Part shown: positions 1-8,527 of the stretch, in pieces
How positions within the stretch are numbered: position 1 is the first letter of the stretch
Layout: each line of letters starts with the position of its first letter
From: Jilunia laotingensis
GTDB lineage: Bacteria > Bacteroidota > Bacteroidia > Bacteroidales > Bacteroidaceae
Reading direction: 5' to 3'
Assembly: GCF_014385165.1 (NCBI RefSeq)
Contig: NZ_JACRTF010000001.1
Coordinates: forward strand, 2,170,001-2,234,000
DNA length: 64,000 bases
The notes under the pieces: generated by a model
The model's database searches: none
The model's input: only the letters and a program-made list of their open reading frames with translations
Told to the model about the DNA's origin: nothing
Program-made: the position numbers and the translations under genes

Positions 1-1
1 A

Positions 2-1645
2 GGAAATATAAAATCAAATTATGCACTTAACACAGCGGATGCTTATAATGGAAATAACTCACAGATTATAGAGTTGTTATCAGGACAAGGAGTGGCAGGT
101 ATTGCCAATTCTAGCCTGAACCGTTGGGGAATTGTCGTACGCAAGGGGCAGAAACTTCAGGGACGGCTCTATCTGAAAAGTGGTGATTACAAAGGCGATG
201 TTACAGTAGCTTTGCAAAGTGAAGATGGTAAGACTGAATATTCGAAACAGAAAATAGGTAAGATAACAAATCAATGGAAAAAATATCCTTTTACCTTCAC
301 TTCCAATGCTAGCGATAAAAAAGCAAGGTTTGTCATATACATTGATCAACCGGGTAAAATATCTGTGGATCAGGTAACTTTAATGACTACCGGAAAGGAT
401 CAGTTCAAAGGATTACCATTTAGGAATGATATCGGTCAGGCTATGGTTGACCAAAAATTGACTTTCCTTCGTTATGGTGGTACTATGATCAATGCCGGAG
501 AGTATCGCTTCAAAAAAATGATTGGTGATCCCGACCAACGTCCGCCTTATAGAGGTCATTGGTATCGTTATTCAACAAATGGATTCGGTATAGAAGATTT
601 CTTAAAATTCTGTGAAGCTGCAGGATTTACAGCTGCTTTTGCCGTAAATATTGAAGAAACTCCTGAAGACATGGCAGATATGGTGGAATATCTAAATGGA
701 GCAGTCACTACTAAGTGGGGGAAAATACGTGCGCAAAATGGTCACCCGGCACCTTATAATGTTAAGTATATCGGAATTGGAAATGAAGAAGTATTATTTA
801 ACGGTGATAGAGCTGATGAATACGATCATTATATAGAGCGGTTTAACCTGTTGTATGATGCTATAAAAAGCAAAGATGCTTCCATTAAACTGGTAAATAC
901 CGCTTGGTGGCGTCCGGAATCACCTAATGTTGAAAGAGTATTTAAAGCTTTGGACGGTAAAGCTGATTATTGGGACTATCATCCATGGGCGGATGCTGTG
1001 ACAAGTGGTAAGAGCGTTGAAGCAGAATTGAAACAAATGAAGGATTTATTCCTGAAATGGAATCCTAATACTACAATGAAGTGTGCTATTTTTGAAGAAA
1101 ATGGAAACACTCATAATATGGAGCGTACTTTGGGGCATGTTACCCTGCAAAATGCTGTTCGTCGTATGGGAGATTTTGTTCTGACATCTTGTGCTGCCAA
1201 TGCTTTGCAGCCTTACTTACAGAATGATAATGGCTGGGATCAAGGACAAGTATTCTTTACTCCTTCTCAGGTATGGGGTATGCCGCCTTATTATGCTCAA
1301 CAAATGGCATCAGCAAACCATATGCCACTGTTAGTAAGCACTCGGGTGACAGATCAGAGCGGAAAACTGGATGTTACTGCTACTCGTAGTGAAGATGGGA
1401 AGCAAATTGTATTGCATGTTGCTAATATAGGTGATCAACCGATCGCTACAAATTTGGATATAAAAGGGCTTAACAATATAAAGAAAGTGAAATCAATCAC
1501 ACTTTCCGCAGGATTGAAAGACCGGAATACTCCGGAAGAACCTGAGAAAATTATTCCACAAGAGAAGAATATGAAAAACACATCAAATCAGGTTTATGAG
1601 ATAGCTCCTTATTCTTATACCATATTTGTATATTCCAGCAAATAA
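2..1645 (+). CDS. GH51 alpha-L-arabinofuranosidase, 5' end outside window
   Basis: The open frame runs without a stop from base 2, so the true start lies upstream of the window; the first in-frame start-like codon (TTG at 74) is not a real start. The protein closely resembles the GH51 enzyme at 27761-30952: a carbohydrate-binding-like beta domain, then a catalytic barrel beginning near QKLTFLRYGGTM. The GNEEV motif (acid/base Glu codon at 785-787) and the FEENGN motif (likely nucleophile region) are present. It would remove terminal arabinofuranose units from arabinan or arabinoxylan-type glycans outside the cytoplasm. It precedes the IPT/NHL, susC and susD genes on the same strand. Family assignment is firm; the exact substrate is inferred. 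Confidence 0.9.
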   Translation, partial: GNIKSNYALNTADAYNGNNSQIIELLSGQGVAGIANSSLNRWGIVVRKGQKLQGRLYLKSGDYKGDVTVALQSEDGKTEYSKQKIGKITNQWKKYPFTFTSNASDKKARFVIYIDQPGKISVDQVTLMTTGKDQFKGLPFRNDIGQAMVDQKLTFLRYGGTMINAGEYRFKKMIGDPDQRPPYRGHWYRYSTNGFGIEDFLKFCEAAGFTAAFAVNIEETPEDMADMVEYLNGAVTTKWGKIRAQNGHPAPYNVKYIGIGNEEVLFNGDRADEYDHYIERFNLLYDAIKSKDASIKLVNTAWWRPESPNVERVFKALDGKADYWDYHPWADAVTSGKSVEAELKQMKDLFLKWNPNTTMKCAIFEENGNTHNMERTLGHVTLQNAVRRMGDFVLTSCAANALQPYLQNDNGWDQGQVFFTPSQVWGMPPYYAQQMASANHMPLLVSTRVTDQSGKLDVTATRSEDGKQIVLHVANIGDQPIATNLDIKGLNNIKKVKSITLSAGLKDRNTPEEPEKIIPQEKNMKNTSNQVYEIAPYSYTIFVYSSK

Positions 1646-1827
1646 TATTTAATGCTTCTTACTACGGGTGAGTTTGATACCTGTTAAAAAGAGGTATATG
1701 ATAATTTTTTTCTTTTTGTTATTTATAGATAATAGGTACGCTAAATTGGTAATAGGTATTACTTTTACTTAAGAAAAAAAGATTGGTTTTCAGGATTATA
1801 ATAATGTTATTCTAATTCTAATTTATT

Positions 1828-3222
1828 ATGAAATGTAAGAAATTTAGGGTTCTAAAAGATAGAACCCTGCTACTGCTATGTGCTTTATTCATGGCAATTT
1901 GTTACAGTTGTACGGAGGAAAGTGCTATCAAAACGGGCGAAGTGATAGCGTATGATCCGTCGAAGCCTGTTGAGATTACAGATTTTACTCCGAAGAAAGG
2001 ATCTGCCAGTACTCGTTTGTATATTCTTGGCAGTAATTTTGGAACGGATGTATCCCAGATTTCAATAACAATCGGTGGCGAGAAAGCCAAGGTTGTTGGA
2101 TCGGACGGTGGATCGATTTATTGTATCGTACCACCTCGTTCAAGCGAAGGTACAATTGAACTAACGGTCAGTTCGGGTGATAATAAAACGACTGTAGTTG
2201 CCGATGAAAAGTTCCAGTATGAACATAAAACAGTGGTTTCTACCCTGTGTGGTTATGTCAGCCCGACTGGAGAATATGAAGTAAAGGATGGTCCTTTTGA
2301 TGATTGTGGTTTTGAAGGACCTCAATGGTTTTCATTTGATCCAAAGAACAACAGGCACCTGTATTTGGTAGAATACTATTCAAATGTTCGTTTAATAGAC
2401 TTGGAGAAAAAGGAAGTTTCCACTGTGATGACAAGAGGTCAAGGACATTGGGATCGTCCTCGCACTATTACTTGGACGCTTGGAGGAGATACCATGATTA
2501 TTGCCAATGAAAAGGGAGGAGAGCATACAGTTGCTAACTCTATAGCTTATCGTAGGGAATTGTTTAAAAAGCCTTATCCGCTGATGTATACAAATGAAAA
2601 ATGTACTACGTCTGCTACTCATCCGGTAAACGGTGAGTTGTATTATAATGCATTTCTTACAGGTGATATGTATCGTTATGACTGGAAAACAGGATTATCT
2701 GAAAAGCTGTTTACTATTCAGGATCGCGAATGGGAATATAACGTAGTATTCCATCCCACTGGCAACTATGCATATATCATTGTTGTGAACCGTAATTATA
2801 TCTTGAAAACTGAATATGATTGGGTGAATCATCGCTTGAAGAATCCGACTTTATTCTGTGGTGAGGTAGGACAGTCTGGCTGGGTAGATGGTACCGGTAA
2901 CAGTGCGCGATTTAATATTCCTCAGCAAGGTACATTTGTGAAGAATGAAGAGTATGCCGGCAGAGAAGATGAATATGATTTTTATGTGGCCGATGTTTTC
3001 AATCATTGTATTCGTAAAATTACTCCCGAAGGGAGGGTGACCACGTTTGCCGGTCGCGGAAGTCGGAGTATGAATAACGATGTTTGGGGCTTTATTGATG
3101 GAGACTTGCGTGAAGAGGCTCGTTTCCATGAACCCAACGGTATTATATTTGATGAAGTGACAAGAACCTTTTATATCGGTGACTTAAAGAATCATCGAAT
3201 TCGTATGATTGCAATTGAATAA
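1828..3222 (+). CDS. IPT/TIG and NHL-repeat surface lipoprotein
   Basis: 464 residues. A basic, hydrophobic N-terminus ends in a lipobox-like ICYSC with Cys28, so an outer-membrane lipoprotein is likely. Residues about 47-132 form an IPT/TIG immunoglobulin-like domain (PVEITDFTPKKGSASTRL start). Residues about 150-464 look like an NHL beta-propeller, with repeated WVDGTGNSARFN-type and NHCIRKIT-type blades. Proteins of this design are common next to susC/susD pairs and are thought to bind glycan at the surface; binding here is inferred. It ends 27 bases before susC, so the two are probably co-transcribed. The 182-bp upstream gap contains a repeated TAATAGGTA motif but no confident promoter. 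Confidence 0.82.
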   Translation: MKCKKFRVLKDRTLLLLCALFMAICYSCTEESAIKTGEVIAYDPSKPVEITDFTPKKGSASTRLYILGSNFGTDVSQISITIGGEKAKVVGSDGGSIYCIVPPRSSEGTIELTVSSGDNKTTVVADEKFQYEHKTVVSTLCGYVSPTGEYEVKDGPFDDCGFEGPQWFSFDPKNNRHLYLVEYYSNVRLIDLEKKEVSTVMTRGQGHWDRPRTITWTLGGDTMIIANEKGGEHTVANSIAYRRELFKKPYPLMYTNEKCTTSATHPVNGELYYNAFLTGDMYRYDWKTGLSEKLFTIQDREWEYNVVFHPTGNYAYIIVVNRNYILKTEYDWVNHRLKNPTLFCGEVGQSGWVDGTGNSARFNIPQQGTFVKNEEYAGREDEYDFYVADVFNHCIRKITPEGRVTTFAGRGSRSMNNDVWGFIDGDLREEARFHEPNGIIFDEVTRTFYIGDLKNHRIRMIAIE

Positions 3223-3249
3223 TATTATGCACAAACACGTCTATTATAT

Positions 3250-5391
3250 ATGAAAAATTTATTTATTATATTGACAAGTTTATTCTTGTTCTGTTTCTCT
3301 TATAATCTGTCTGCGCAGCAGGAAGATGATACGGAAGTTATTGTTGTAAAAGGTATTGTAACCGATGAGATGGGGGAACCTCTGATTGGTGCAAATGTCG
3401 TAGTAAAAGATGTACCGGGTTTAGGAGCTATAACGGATATAAACGGTCGTTATAGCATTAAGATGGAGGCGTACCACCGTTTGATTTTCTCTTATATCGG
3501 TTATGAGAAAAAAGAGGTGTTGGTTAAAACACAAAAAGTGGTTAATGTCAAGATGAAAGAGGATACTTCCAGTGTGTTGGATGAGGTGGTGATTACTGGT
3601 ACTGGTAGCCAAAAGAAACTGACAGTAACAGGTGCTGTAACTTCAGTAAATGTGAATGACTTGAAGTCTACCCCTAGCAATAACATAACGAATGCCTTGG
3701 CTGGTAATGTGGCCGGTATCATGGCGATGCAAACTACTGGTGAGCCGGGTAAGAATGTTTCTGAATTCTGGATTCGTGGTATTTCGACTTTTGGTGCGAG
3801 TAGCAGCGCCTTGGTACTTGTCGATGGTTTCGAGCGCGATTTGACAGATCTCAATATTGAGGACATCGAAACATTTCAGGTATTAAAAGATGCTTCTGAA
3901 ACTGCCATTTATGGTTCACGTGGTGCTAACGGTGTTGTTTTGATAACCACAAAACGTGGTAAAGTAGGTAAGATTAACATCGATGCCAAAGTAGAAACTA
4001 CCTATAATACCCGTACCATGACCCCTGAATATGTTGATGGTGTGACGTATGCTAATTTAATGAATGAGGCTCGTGTTACCCGTAATTTGGCACCGATCTT
4101 TGCAGATGACGAATTATTCATTCTACAGCATAACCTTGATCCGGATTTGCTTCCGAATGTAGACTGGATGGATTTGCTTTTGAAAGATGGGGCTATGAGT
4201 TATCGTGCATCATTAAATATGAATGGTGGTGGTACAAATGCCCGCTATTTTATATCTGCTAGTTATGTGGAAGATCAAGGTATGTATAATACTGATGAGA
4301 ATCTGAAGAAGGATTACGATACTAATTCGAATGCTAAACGCTGGAATTATCGTATGAATGCCGATGTGGATATAACAAAAACTACTTTATTGAAAGTTGG
4401 TATTTCAGGTTCTCTGGAAAAGCAAAATAACCCCGGTCATGGTACGGCAGGTATATGGAATGCGTTGGTAGGACAGACTCCTGTGAGTATTCCGGTAATG
4501 TACTCTAATGGTTTGGTTCCCGCTTCAGGTCAAAATGATAAAACCAATCCTTGGGTTGGTGCTACTCAGACAGGTTATGAAGAGACATGGATTAACCGGA
4601 TGCAATCAAATGTTACGTTGGAACAAAAGTTGGATTTTGTCACAAAAGGGTTGAACTTCATTGGTCGCTTTGGTTTTGATACCTATAATACGAACTGGAT
4701 AAAGCATCATAAATGGCCCGAACAGTGGAAAGCTGAACGGCATCGTGATGCTAATGGTGAGATTACTTTTACACGTATAGCTCCTGCCGGTGAGATGAGC
4801 CAATCTTCTAATGGTTCCGGTGACCGCAGTGAGTTTTTTGAGGCGGAATTGCATTATGACCGTGCTTTTGCCAACCACCATTTGGGAGGTGTGGTAAAAT
4901 ATTCTCAGGATTCTAAGATCAGAACCTATGATATTGGTACCGATTTGAAGAATAGTATCGCTATTCGCCATCAAGGATTGTCAGGGCAGGTGTCTTATAA
5001 TTGGAACTATCGCTATTTCGCTAATTTTAATTTTGGTTATACAGGTTCTGAGAACTTCGCTACTGGTCATCGTTTTGGTTTCTTCCCTGCTGTATCCGGT
5101 GCTTGGAACATTGCAGAAGAGTCATTTATCAAGAATAATGTGAAATGGATCAACATGTTTAAGGTACGTTACTCTTGGGGACGTGCCGGTAATGATATAG
5201 GCGGTGATCGTTTCCCCTTCTTATATGATATCTCAACAGTAGATGCCGGTTATAACTGGGGTGATTACAACTTTAGTAAAGAGTATAAAGGCAAACAATA
5301 TAGTCGGGTTGCTTCTACAGGAGTAACATGGGAAGTTGCAACCAAGCATGACCTTGGTTTAGATTTATCATTGTTCAGAGGAGTTCTATAA
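3250..5391 (+). pseudogene. susC: SusC-like TonB-dependent receptor, N-terminal part (interrupted)
   Basis: Signal peptide at residues 1-22, a carboxypeptidase-D-like domain at about 32-113, the DEVVITGTGS box, a plug domain at about 125-245 (LVDGFERDL, YGSRGANGVVLITTKRG) and the first two thirds of the barrel. Coding sequence matches the family through Phe709 (codon 5374-5376); the last residues RGVL and the stop come from the inserted IS. The rest of the gene is at 22320-23291. Joining 5376 to 22323 gives an unbroken frame of about 1031 residues, a normal SusC length. As it stands the product lacks the end of the barrel and should not assemble. Confidence 0.95.
5374..5377. repeat. Left copy of 4-bp target duplication (TTCA)
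   Basis: TTCA here and at 22320-22323 border the 16.9-kb insertion. Removing one copy with the insertion rebuilds the SusC reading frame (Leu-Phe-Asn-Asp-Lys), which is why I read it as a target-site duplication. Four bases is a size used by part of the IS5 family. The sequence alone is short enough to occur by chance; the restored frame gives it weight. Confidence 0.8.
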
Positions 5392-5396
5392 ATTAA
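5378..5396 (+). repeat. Left inverted repeat of IS and of the 16.9-kb unit
   Basis: Begins GAGGAGTTCTATAAATTAA. It pairs with the internal IS end (6677-6695, 15 of 19) and with the outer right end (22301-22319, 14 of 19). It also supplies the last residues and stop codon of the broken susC. Confidence 0.75.
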
Positions 5397-5411
5397 AATA
5401 TTGTAGTACAG

Positions 5412-5442
5412 TTGTTTATATGGTTCCAAGAGCGTAAATTTG
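5412..5442 (+). promoter_or_regulatory. Promoter of the IS transposase
   Basis: TTG at 5412-5414 and TAAATTTG at 5435-5442, separated by 20 bases, fit the Bacteroides primary sigma consensus (TTTG, about 19-21 bases, TAnnTTTG). It lies 20 bases upstream of the transposase start codon. Confidence 0.6.
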
Positions 5443-5462
5443 CAGAAAATAAGAATTTTATA

Positions 5463-6524
5463 ATGAACAAGTTATCCCGATACCGTAAGCTTCGTTATAA
5501 TCAACTATTTGAGTCAGAGAATCGTGAATTGCGTTTGAATGAAATGGGCAATCCTCTTGAAGTGTTGTCTCAGTATGTTGATTTTGAGATCTTTCGTCCT
5601 ACTCTTGAATCAGCCCTTTTTACCGGAGAGCGCAAAAGTAATGCCGGTCGTCCGCCGATAGACTGTGTGCTGATGTTCAAGGTCTTGTTTCTTCAGCGTT
5701 ATTATGGTTTGAGTGACCATCAGATAGAGTATCAGATAGTTGACCGTACGAGTTTCCGCAAGTTTCTTGGTATTGAATGTGTTGACGATGTTCCTGACGA
5801 GAAGACGGTGTGGAAGTATCGCGAACTCCTGACAAATACAGGCGTTTATGACAAGCTTTTTTCGGAATTTCATAGTTTCATGGAAAGTAAGGGTCTGCAA
5901 TTCAATGAGGGTCGCATCATTGATGCCAGTTTTGTTATTGCCCCTCGCCAACGTAACACCCGTGATGAAAATGAGCAGATAAAACAGGGAGCGGGTGATA
6001 AGTTGTGGAATGACAATCCCCACAAGAAGTGCCACAAGGATGTAGATGCCCGCTGGACAAAGAAGCGTGATGAGACTTTTTACGGCTACAAGCAGCATAC
6101 TAAAGTTGAGAAACGCAATAAGATCATACTTTCTTATGATACCACGTCGGCAGAAGTGCATGATTCCAAAGGCTTTGAAGGACTGCTGGATGAAAAAGAC
6201 GAAGGCAAGGACTTGTATTTGGACGCCGGTTATGTCGGACAAGAGGAGATTGTAAAACAGCATAAGATGAATCCGATAATTTGCGAAAAGGGCTACCGTA
6301 ACCGTCCGCTTACCAAGGAGCAGAAATCAGACAATAGGAAAAAATCCAAGACACGTTGCCTTGTCGAGCATGTATTCGGGTTTGAGGAACAAACCATGCG
6401 TGGACTTGTGGTGCGTACAGTAGGGCTTATTCGTGCTAAAGCCAATGTAGCATTCACCAGTCTTGTGTATAACATCAGTCGTTACACGCAAATAATCAGG
6501 CTGAAACCTGAGTTGTTGGGGTGA
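5463..6524 (+). CDS. IS5-family DDE transposase
   Basis: 353 residues from ATG 5463; an upstream in-frame alternative start at 5412 would fall within the promoter. The N-terminal part carries the family helix-turn-helix region with GRPPIDCVLMFKVLFLQ and YYGLSDHQIEYQI. The catalytic triad is visible as Asp154 (RIIDASFV), Asp254 (LYLDAGYVG) and Glu302 (CLVEHVFG), with the usual spacing of IS5 transposases. The frame is intact, so the element may still be active. It would cut and join DNA at the inverted repeats in the cytoplasm. I infer it moved the whole 16.9-kb unit. Confidence 0.93.
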   Translation: MNKLSRYRKLRYNQLFESENRELRLNEMGNPLEVLSQYVDFEIFRPTLESALFTGERKSNAGRPPIDCVLMFKVLFLQRYYGLSDHQIEYQIVDRTSFRKFLGIECVDDVPDEKTVWKYRELLTNTGVYDKLFSEFHSFMESKGLQFNEGRIIDASFVIAPRQRNTRDENEQIKQGAGDKLWNDNPHKKCHKDVDARWTKKRDETFYGYKQHTKVEKRNKIILSYDTTSAEVHDSKGFEGLLDEKDEGKDLYLDAGYVGQEEIVKQHKMNPIICEKGYRNRPLTKEQKSDNRKKSKTRCLVEHVFGFEEQTMRGLVVRTVGLIRAKANVAFTSLVYNISRYTQIIRLKPELLG

Positions 6525-6542
6525 ATTATGCCTGCACATCCA

Positions 6543-6579
6543 ATTTTTACAACAAACACAAGTTAATTATTGTAAAAAT
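6543..6579. terminator. Inverted repeat after the transposase
   Basis: ATTTTTACAA at 6543-6552 and TTGTAAAAAT at 6570-6579 form a 10-bp AT-rich stem with a 17-base loop. It is followed at once by C and eleven G. It could end transposase transcription, but the stem is weak and there is no U-run, so the role is uncertain. Confidence 0.4.
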
Positions 6580-6580
6580 C

Positions 6581-6613
6581 GGGGGGGGGGGTAGAAAATA
6601 TTCGCTAAATTTG
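6581..6613 (+). promoter_or_regulatory. G11 tract and outward -7 box inside the IS right side
   Basis: Eleven consecutive G (6581-6591) are followed by TAAATTTG at 6606-6613, a perfect -7 box pointing out of the IS toward the regulator gene at 6713. The tract occupies the place where the -33 element would lie, and no TTTG is seen there. Slippage in the tract could change spacing and so expression; this is inference. Confidence 0.4.
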
Positions 6614-6676
6614 CAAGACTAAAGCTCACAAATTGGGCAGTTAAAGAGTTCTGCTGTCTGATACAAGAGGATAAAT

Positions 6677-6695
6677 TGAATTGATAGAACTCACC
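6677..6695 (-). repeat. Internal right inverted repeat of the IS
   Basis: Complement begins GGTGAGTTCTATC and matches the left IS end at 15 of 19 positions. It ends 17 bases before the start codon of the TPR regulator, so the IS has replaced that gene's native upstream region. Confidence 0.65.
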
Positions 6696-6712
6696 TTTAA
6701 ATAATCGTGTAT

Positions 6713-8341
6713 ATGAAAATCATGCGCTATATTTTTATAATAATTCTGTTTTTGAAAGGTCTATGTTGTCCAATGACCTCATCCGCAAGCGAGAGTTGCG
6801 ACAGCTTGATTCAAATAGCAATCAAAGCATCAATAGAAAAAGATTATCAATATTCTTTAGAATTATTATCCCAAGCCAAGCAATTGGCTATCAATGAAAA
6901 ATCACCGGAAAAATTATTTCGTATCCTGAAGAATATTGGAATTAATAAGGCAGAGTTATTAGATTATAATGGTGCCTTAAATAATTTTTTTGAGGCTTAT
7001 AAAATAGCTGTGGACAAACTGGACAAACGCCAAGAGATGAGTATACTGAATAATATTGCAGGACTTTACATGCAAGATAATAAGATGGAGAAAGCGAATG
7101 AATATTATATGAAAGTCTACGACACGGTTAAGGGAACTACCGATAGCTTGTTTATTGGTGGGTGTGCTATGAATTTAGTTAGTGTTTCCATGGGATTGAA
7201 TGATTATGTGCAAGTAGATTATTTCTTGGATATTGCAGAAAATATGCTAAAGAAATATACCCTTGAGTTGACCAAACTACATACCTTGAAAGTGAATTGT
7301 TATCTCAACAAAGGGAAAAACAGGCAAGCGTATGATTTGGCACTGGAACTCTATCGGAAAGCGGGTAAACAAATTAGAAATAGTATGTTATGGGTTGATA
7401 TTCAAATGTCATTGATCAATGCTTGCATGGCGATGGAAGATTATCAGTCTGCTATATTTTATTCATTGGATGCATTAAAAGGAAATCTTAATATAGAAGA
7501 ACGTAACTTTTTCTATCGTAATCTTTCTGATGCCTATTATGCGATTAGCAGGTATGAAAAGGCTTTTGCTTATAAAGATTCCATGATCTTTGCCGTAGAT
7601 TCTTTGTGGAATATTACAGGAAAGAAGCAATTTGAGAATAACCGTATTCAATTTGAGTTTTTTAAAAAGGAAAAGGAATTTGAAGAATACAAAACTAAAC
7701 ATAAGACGGAACTGATATTTTGGGGGCTCTCGGTTGTGATAGCAATCATATTGATATGGGCTTTGGTCAACCAGGTTGTCAAGAACAAGCAACAGAAAAA
7801 GATCGTAGAACTTGAATTGGATCAGGAAAAGAAAAATCAACAATTGTTACAGAATCAGTTAGATGAAGAGCAAGCAAAGTCATTTCTGGAACGAAGGCAA
7901 TTTCAACATGAGATAGAGATGAAAGGCAGGGAATTGGTTTCAAACGCTTTGGTTGTCGCCAATAGAAACAGTCTCATTCAAGAAATTTTGGATATACTTT
8001 CTGTTTCGGATACGATTAAGAAGTCGAAAGATGTGAAATTAAAAGAAGCGATCCGGAAACTACGGAAACAGTTGGAGGAGAATGAAGAATGGAAACATTT
8101 TACGACTTATTTTGAACAAGTAAACGATACTTTTATCAATTCTCTCATAGATAGGCATCCTGAACTGACAGCCAATGAGGTACGTTTTTTGTCTTTGGTC
8201 TATATAAATTTGAGTACAAAAGAAATATCTTCATTACTTAACATTACACCTGAATATTGCAAAAAAAAGAAACAACAAATTACCCATAAATTAGGTTTGG
8301 ATGGGACAAAGTCACTTTATTCTTACTTGATTTCGATTTAA
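6713..8341 (+). CDS. Membrane-spanning TPR regulator with LuxR-like HTH
   Basis: 542 residues from ATG 6713 (GTG 6707 is an alternative start). Order of parts: signal or anchor segment at 5-20, TPR-like helical repeats at about 30-300, a transmembrane helix at about 333-354 (FWGLSVVIAIILIWAL), a coiled coil at about 360-410, and a C-terminal helix-turn-helix at about 483-542 (LTANEVRFLSL, STKEISSLLNITPEYCKKKK). This suggests a periplasmic sensor coupled directly to a cytoplasmic DNA-binding domain. It is divided by about 190 bp from the repeat-protein operon at 8528, its likely target. The gene starts just after the IS right end, so its expression may depend on the IS. Confidence 0.8.
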   Translation: MKIMRYIFIIILFLKGLCCPMTSSASESCDSLIQIAIKASIEKDYQYSLELLSQAKQLAINEKSPEKLFRILKNIGINKAELLDYNGALNNFFEAYKIAVDKLDKRQEMSILNNIAGLYMQDNKMEKANEYYMKVYDTVKGTTDSLFIGGCAMNLVSVSMGLNDYVQVDYFLDIAENMLKKYTLELTKLHTLKVNCYLNKGKNRQAYDLALELYRKAGKQIRNSMLWVDIQMSLINACMAMEDYQSAIFYSLDALKGNLNIEERNFFYRNLSDAYYAISRYEKAFAYKDSMIFAVDSLWNITGKKQFENNRIQFEFFKKEKEFEEYKTKHKTELIFWGLSVVIAIILIWALVNQVVKNKQQKKIVELELDQEKKNQQLLQNQLDEEQAKSFLERRQFQHEIEMKGRELVSNALVVANRNSLIQEILDILSVSDTIKKSKDVKLKEAIRKLRKQLEENEEWKHFTTYFEQVNDTFINSLIDRHPELTANEVRFLSLVYINLSTKEISSLLNITPEYCKKKKQQITHKLGLDGTKSLYSYLISI

Positions 8342-8452
8342 TTATATAACATACTGTATACCTGAGTGCTATAGTTGGAATATACCTATTTATGCGTATA
8401 TACCATCCCCTTTTTATCCCCTTTTAAATTCATTTTTTCTTTTAATATCTTC

Positions 8453-8460
8453 TATATTTG
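8453..8460 (+). promoter_or_regulatory. -7 box upstream of the repeat-protein operon
   Basis: TATATTTG fits TAnnTTTG exactly, 68 bases before the ATG at 8528. The -33 region is a T-run without a clear TTTG, so an activator, perhaps the regulator at 6713, may be needed. The preceding 110 bases are AT-rich with short repeats. Confidence 0.5.
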
Positions 8461-8527
8461 AGGACAATACTATCGAACTATAATATAATTCACCTCTTTC
8501 TTATTAACAATTTAAAGCACTAGGTTT

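Larger units (their letters stand above)
5378..6695 (+). mobile_element. IS5-family insertion sequence
   Basis: About 1318 bp with one transposase gene (5463-6524). The left end 5378-5396 and the complement of 6677-6695 agree at 15 of 19 positions, sharing GAGTTCTAT, which I take as the IS inverted repeats. No TTCA follows base 6695, so this IS alone did not insert here; its neighbours to the right arrived with it. An internal G11 tract and an outward promoter-like box lie between the transposase and the right repeat. Exact tips may shift by a few bases. Confidence 0.8.

Noticed and set aside
5610..6263. Leftward 217-residue frame within the IS transposase
   Set aside because: Antisense to a transposase with a complete catalytic triad; no support of its own.
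5378..6695. Simple insertion of the IS alone into susC
   Set aside because: The sequence after 6695 is not susC and no TTCA copy follows; susC resumes only at 22320.
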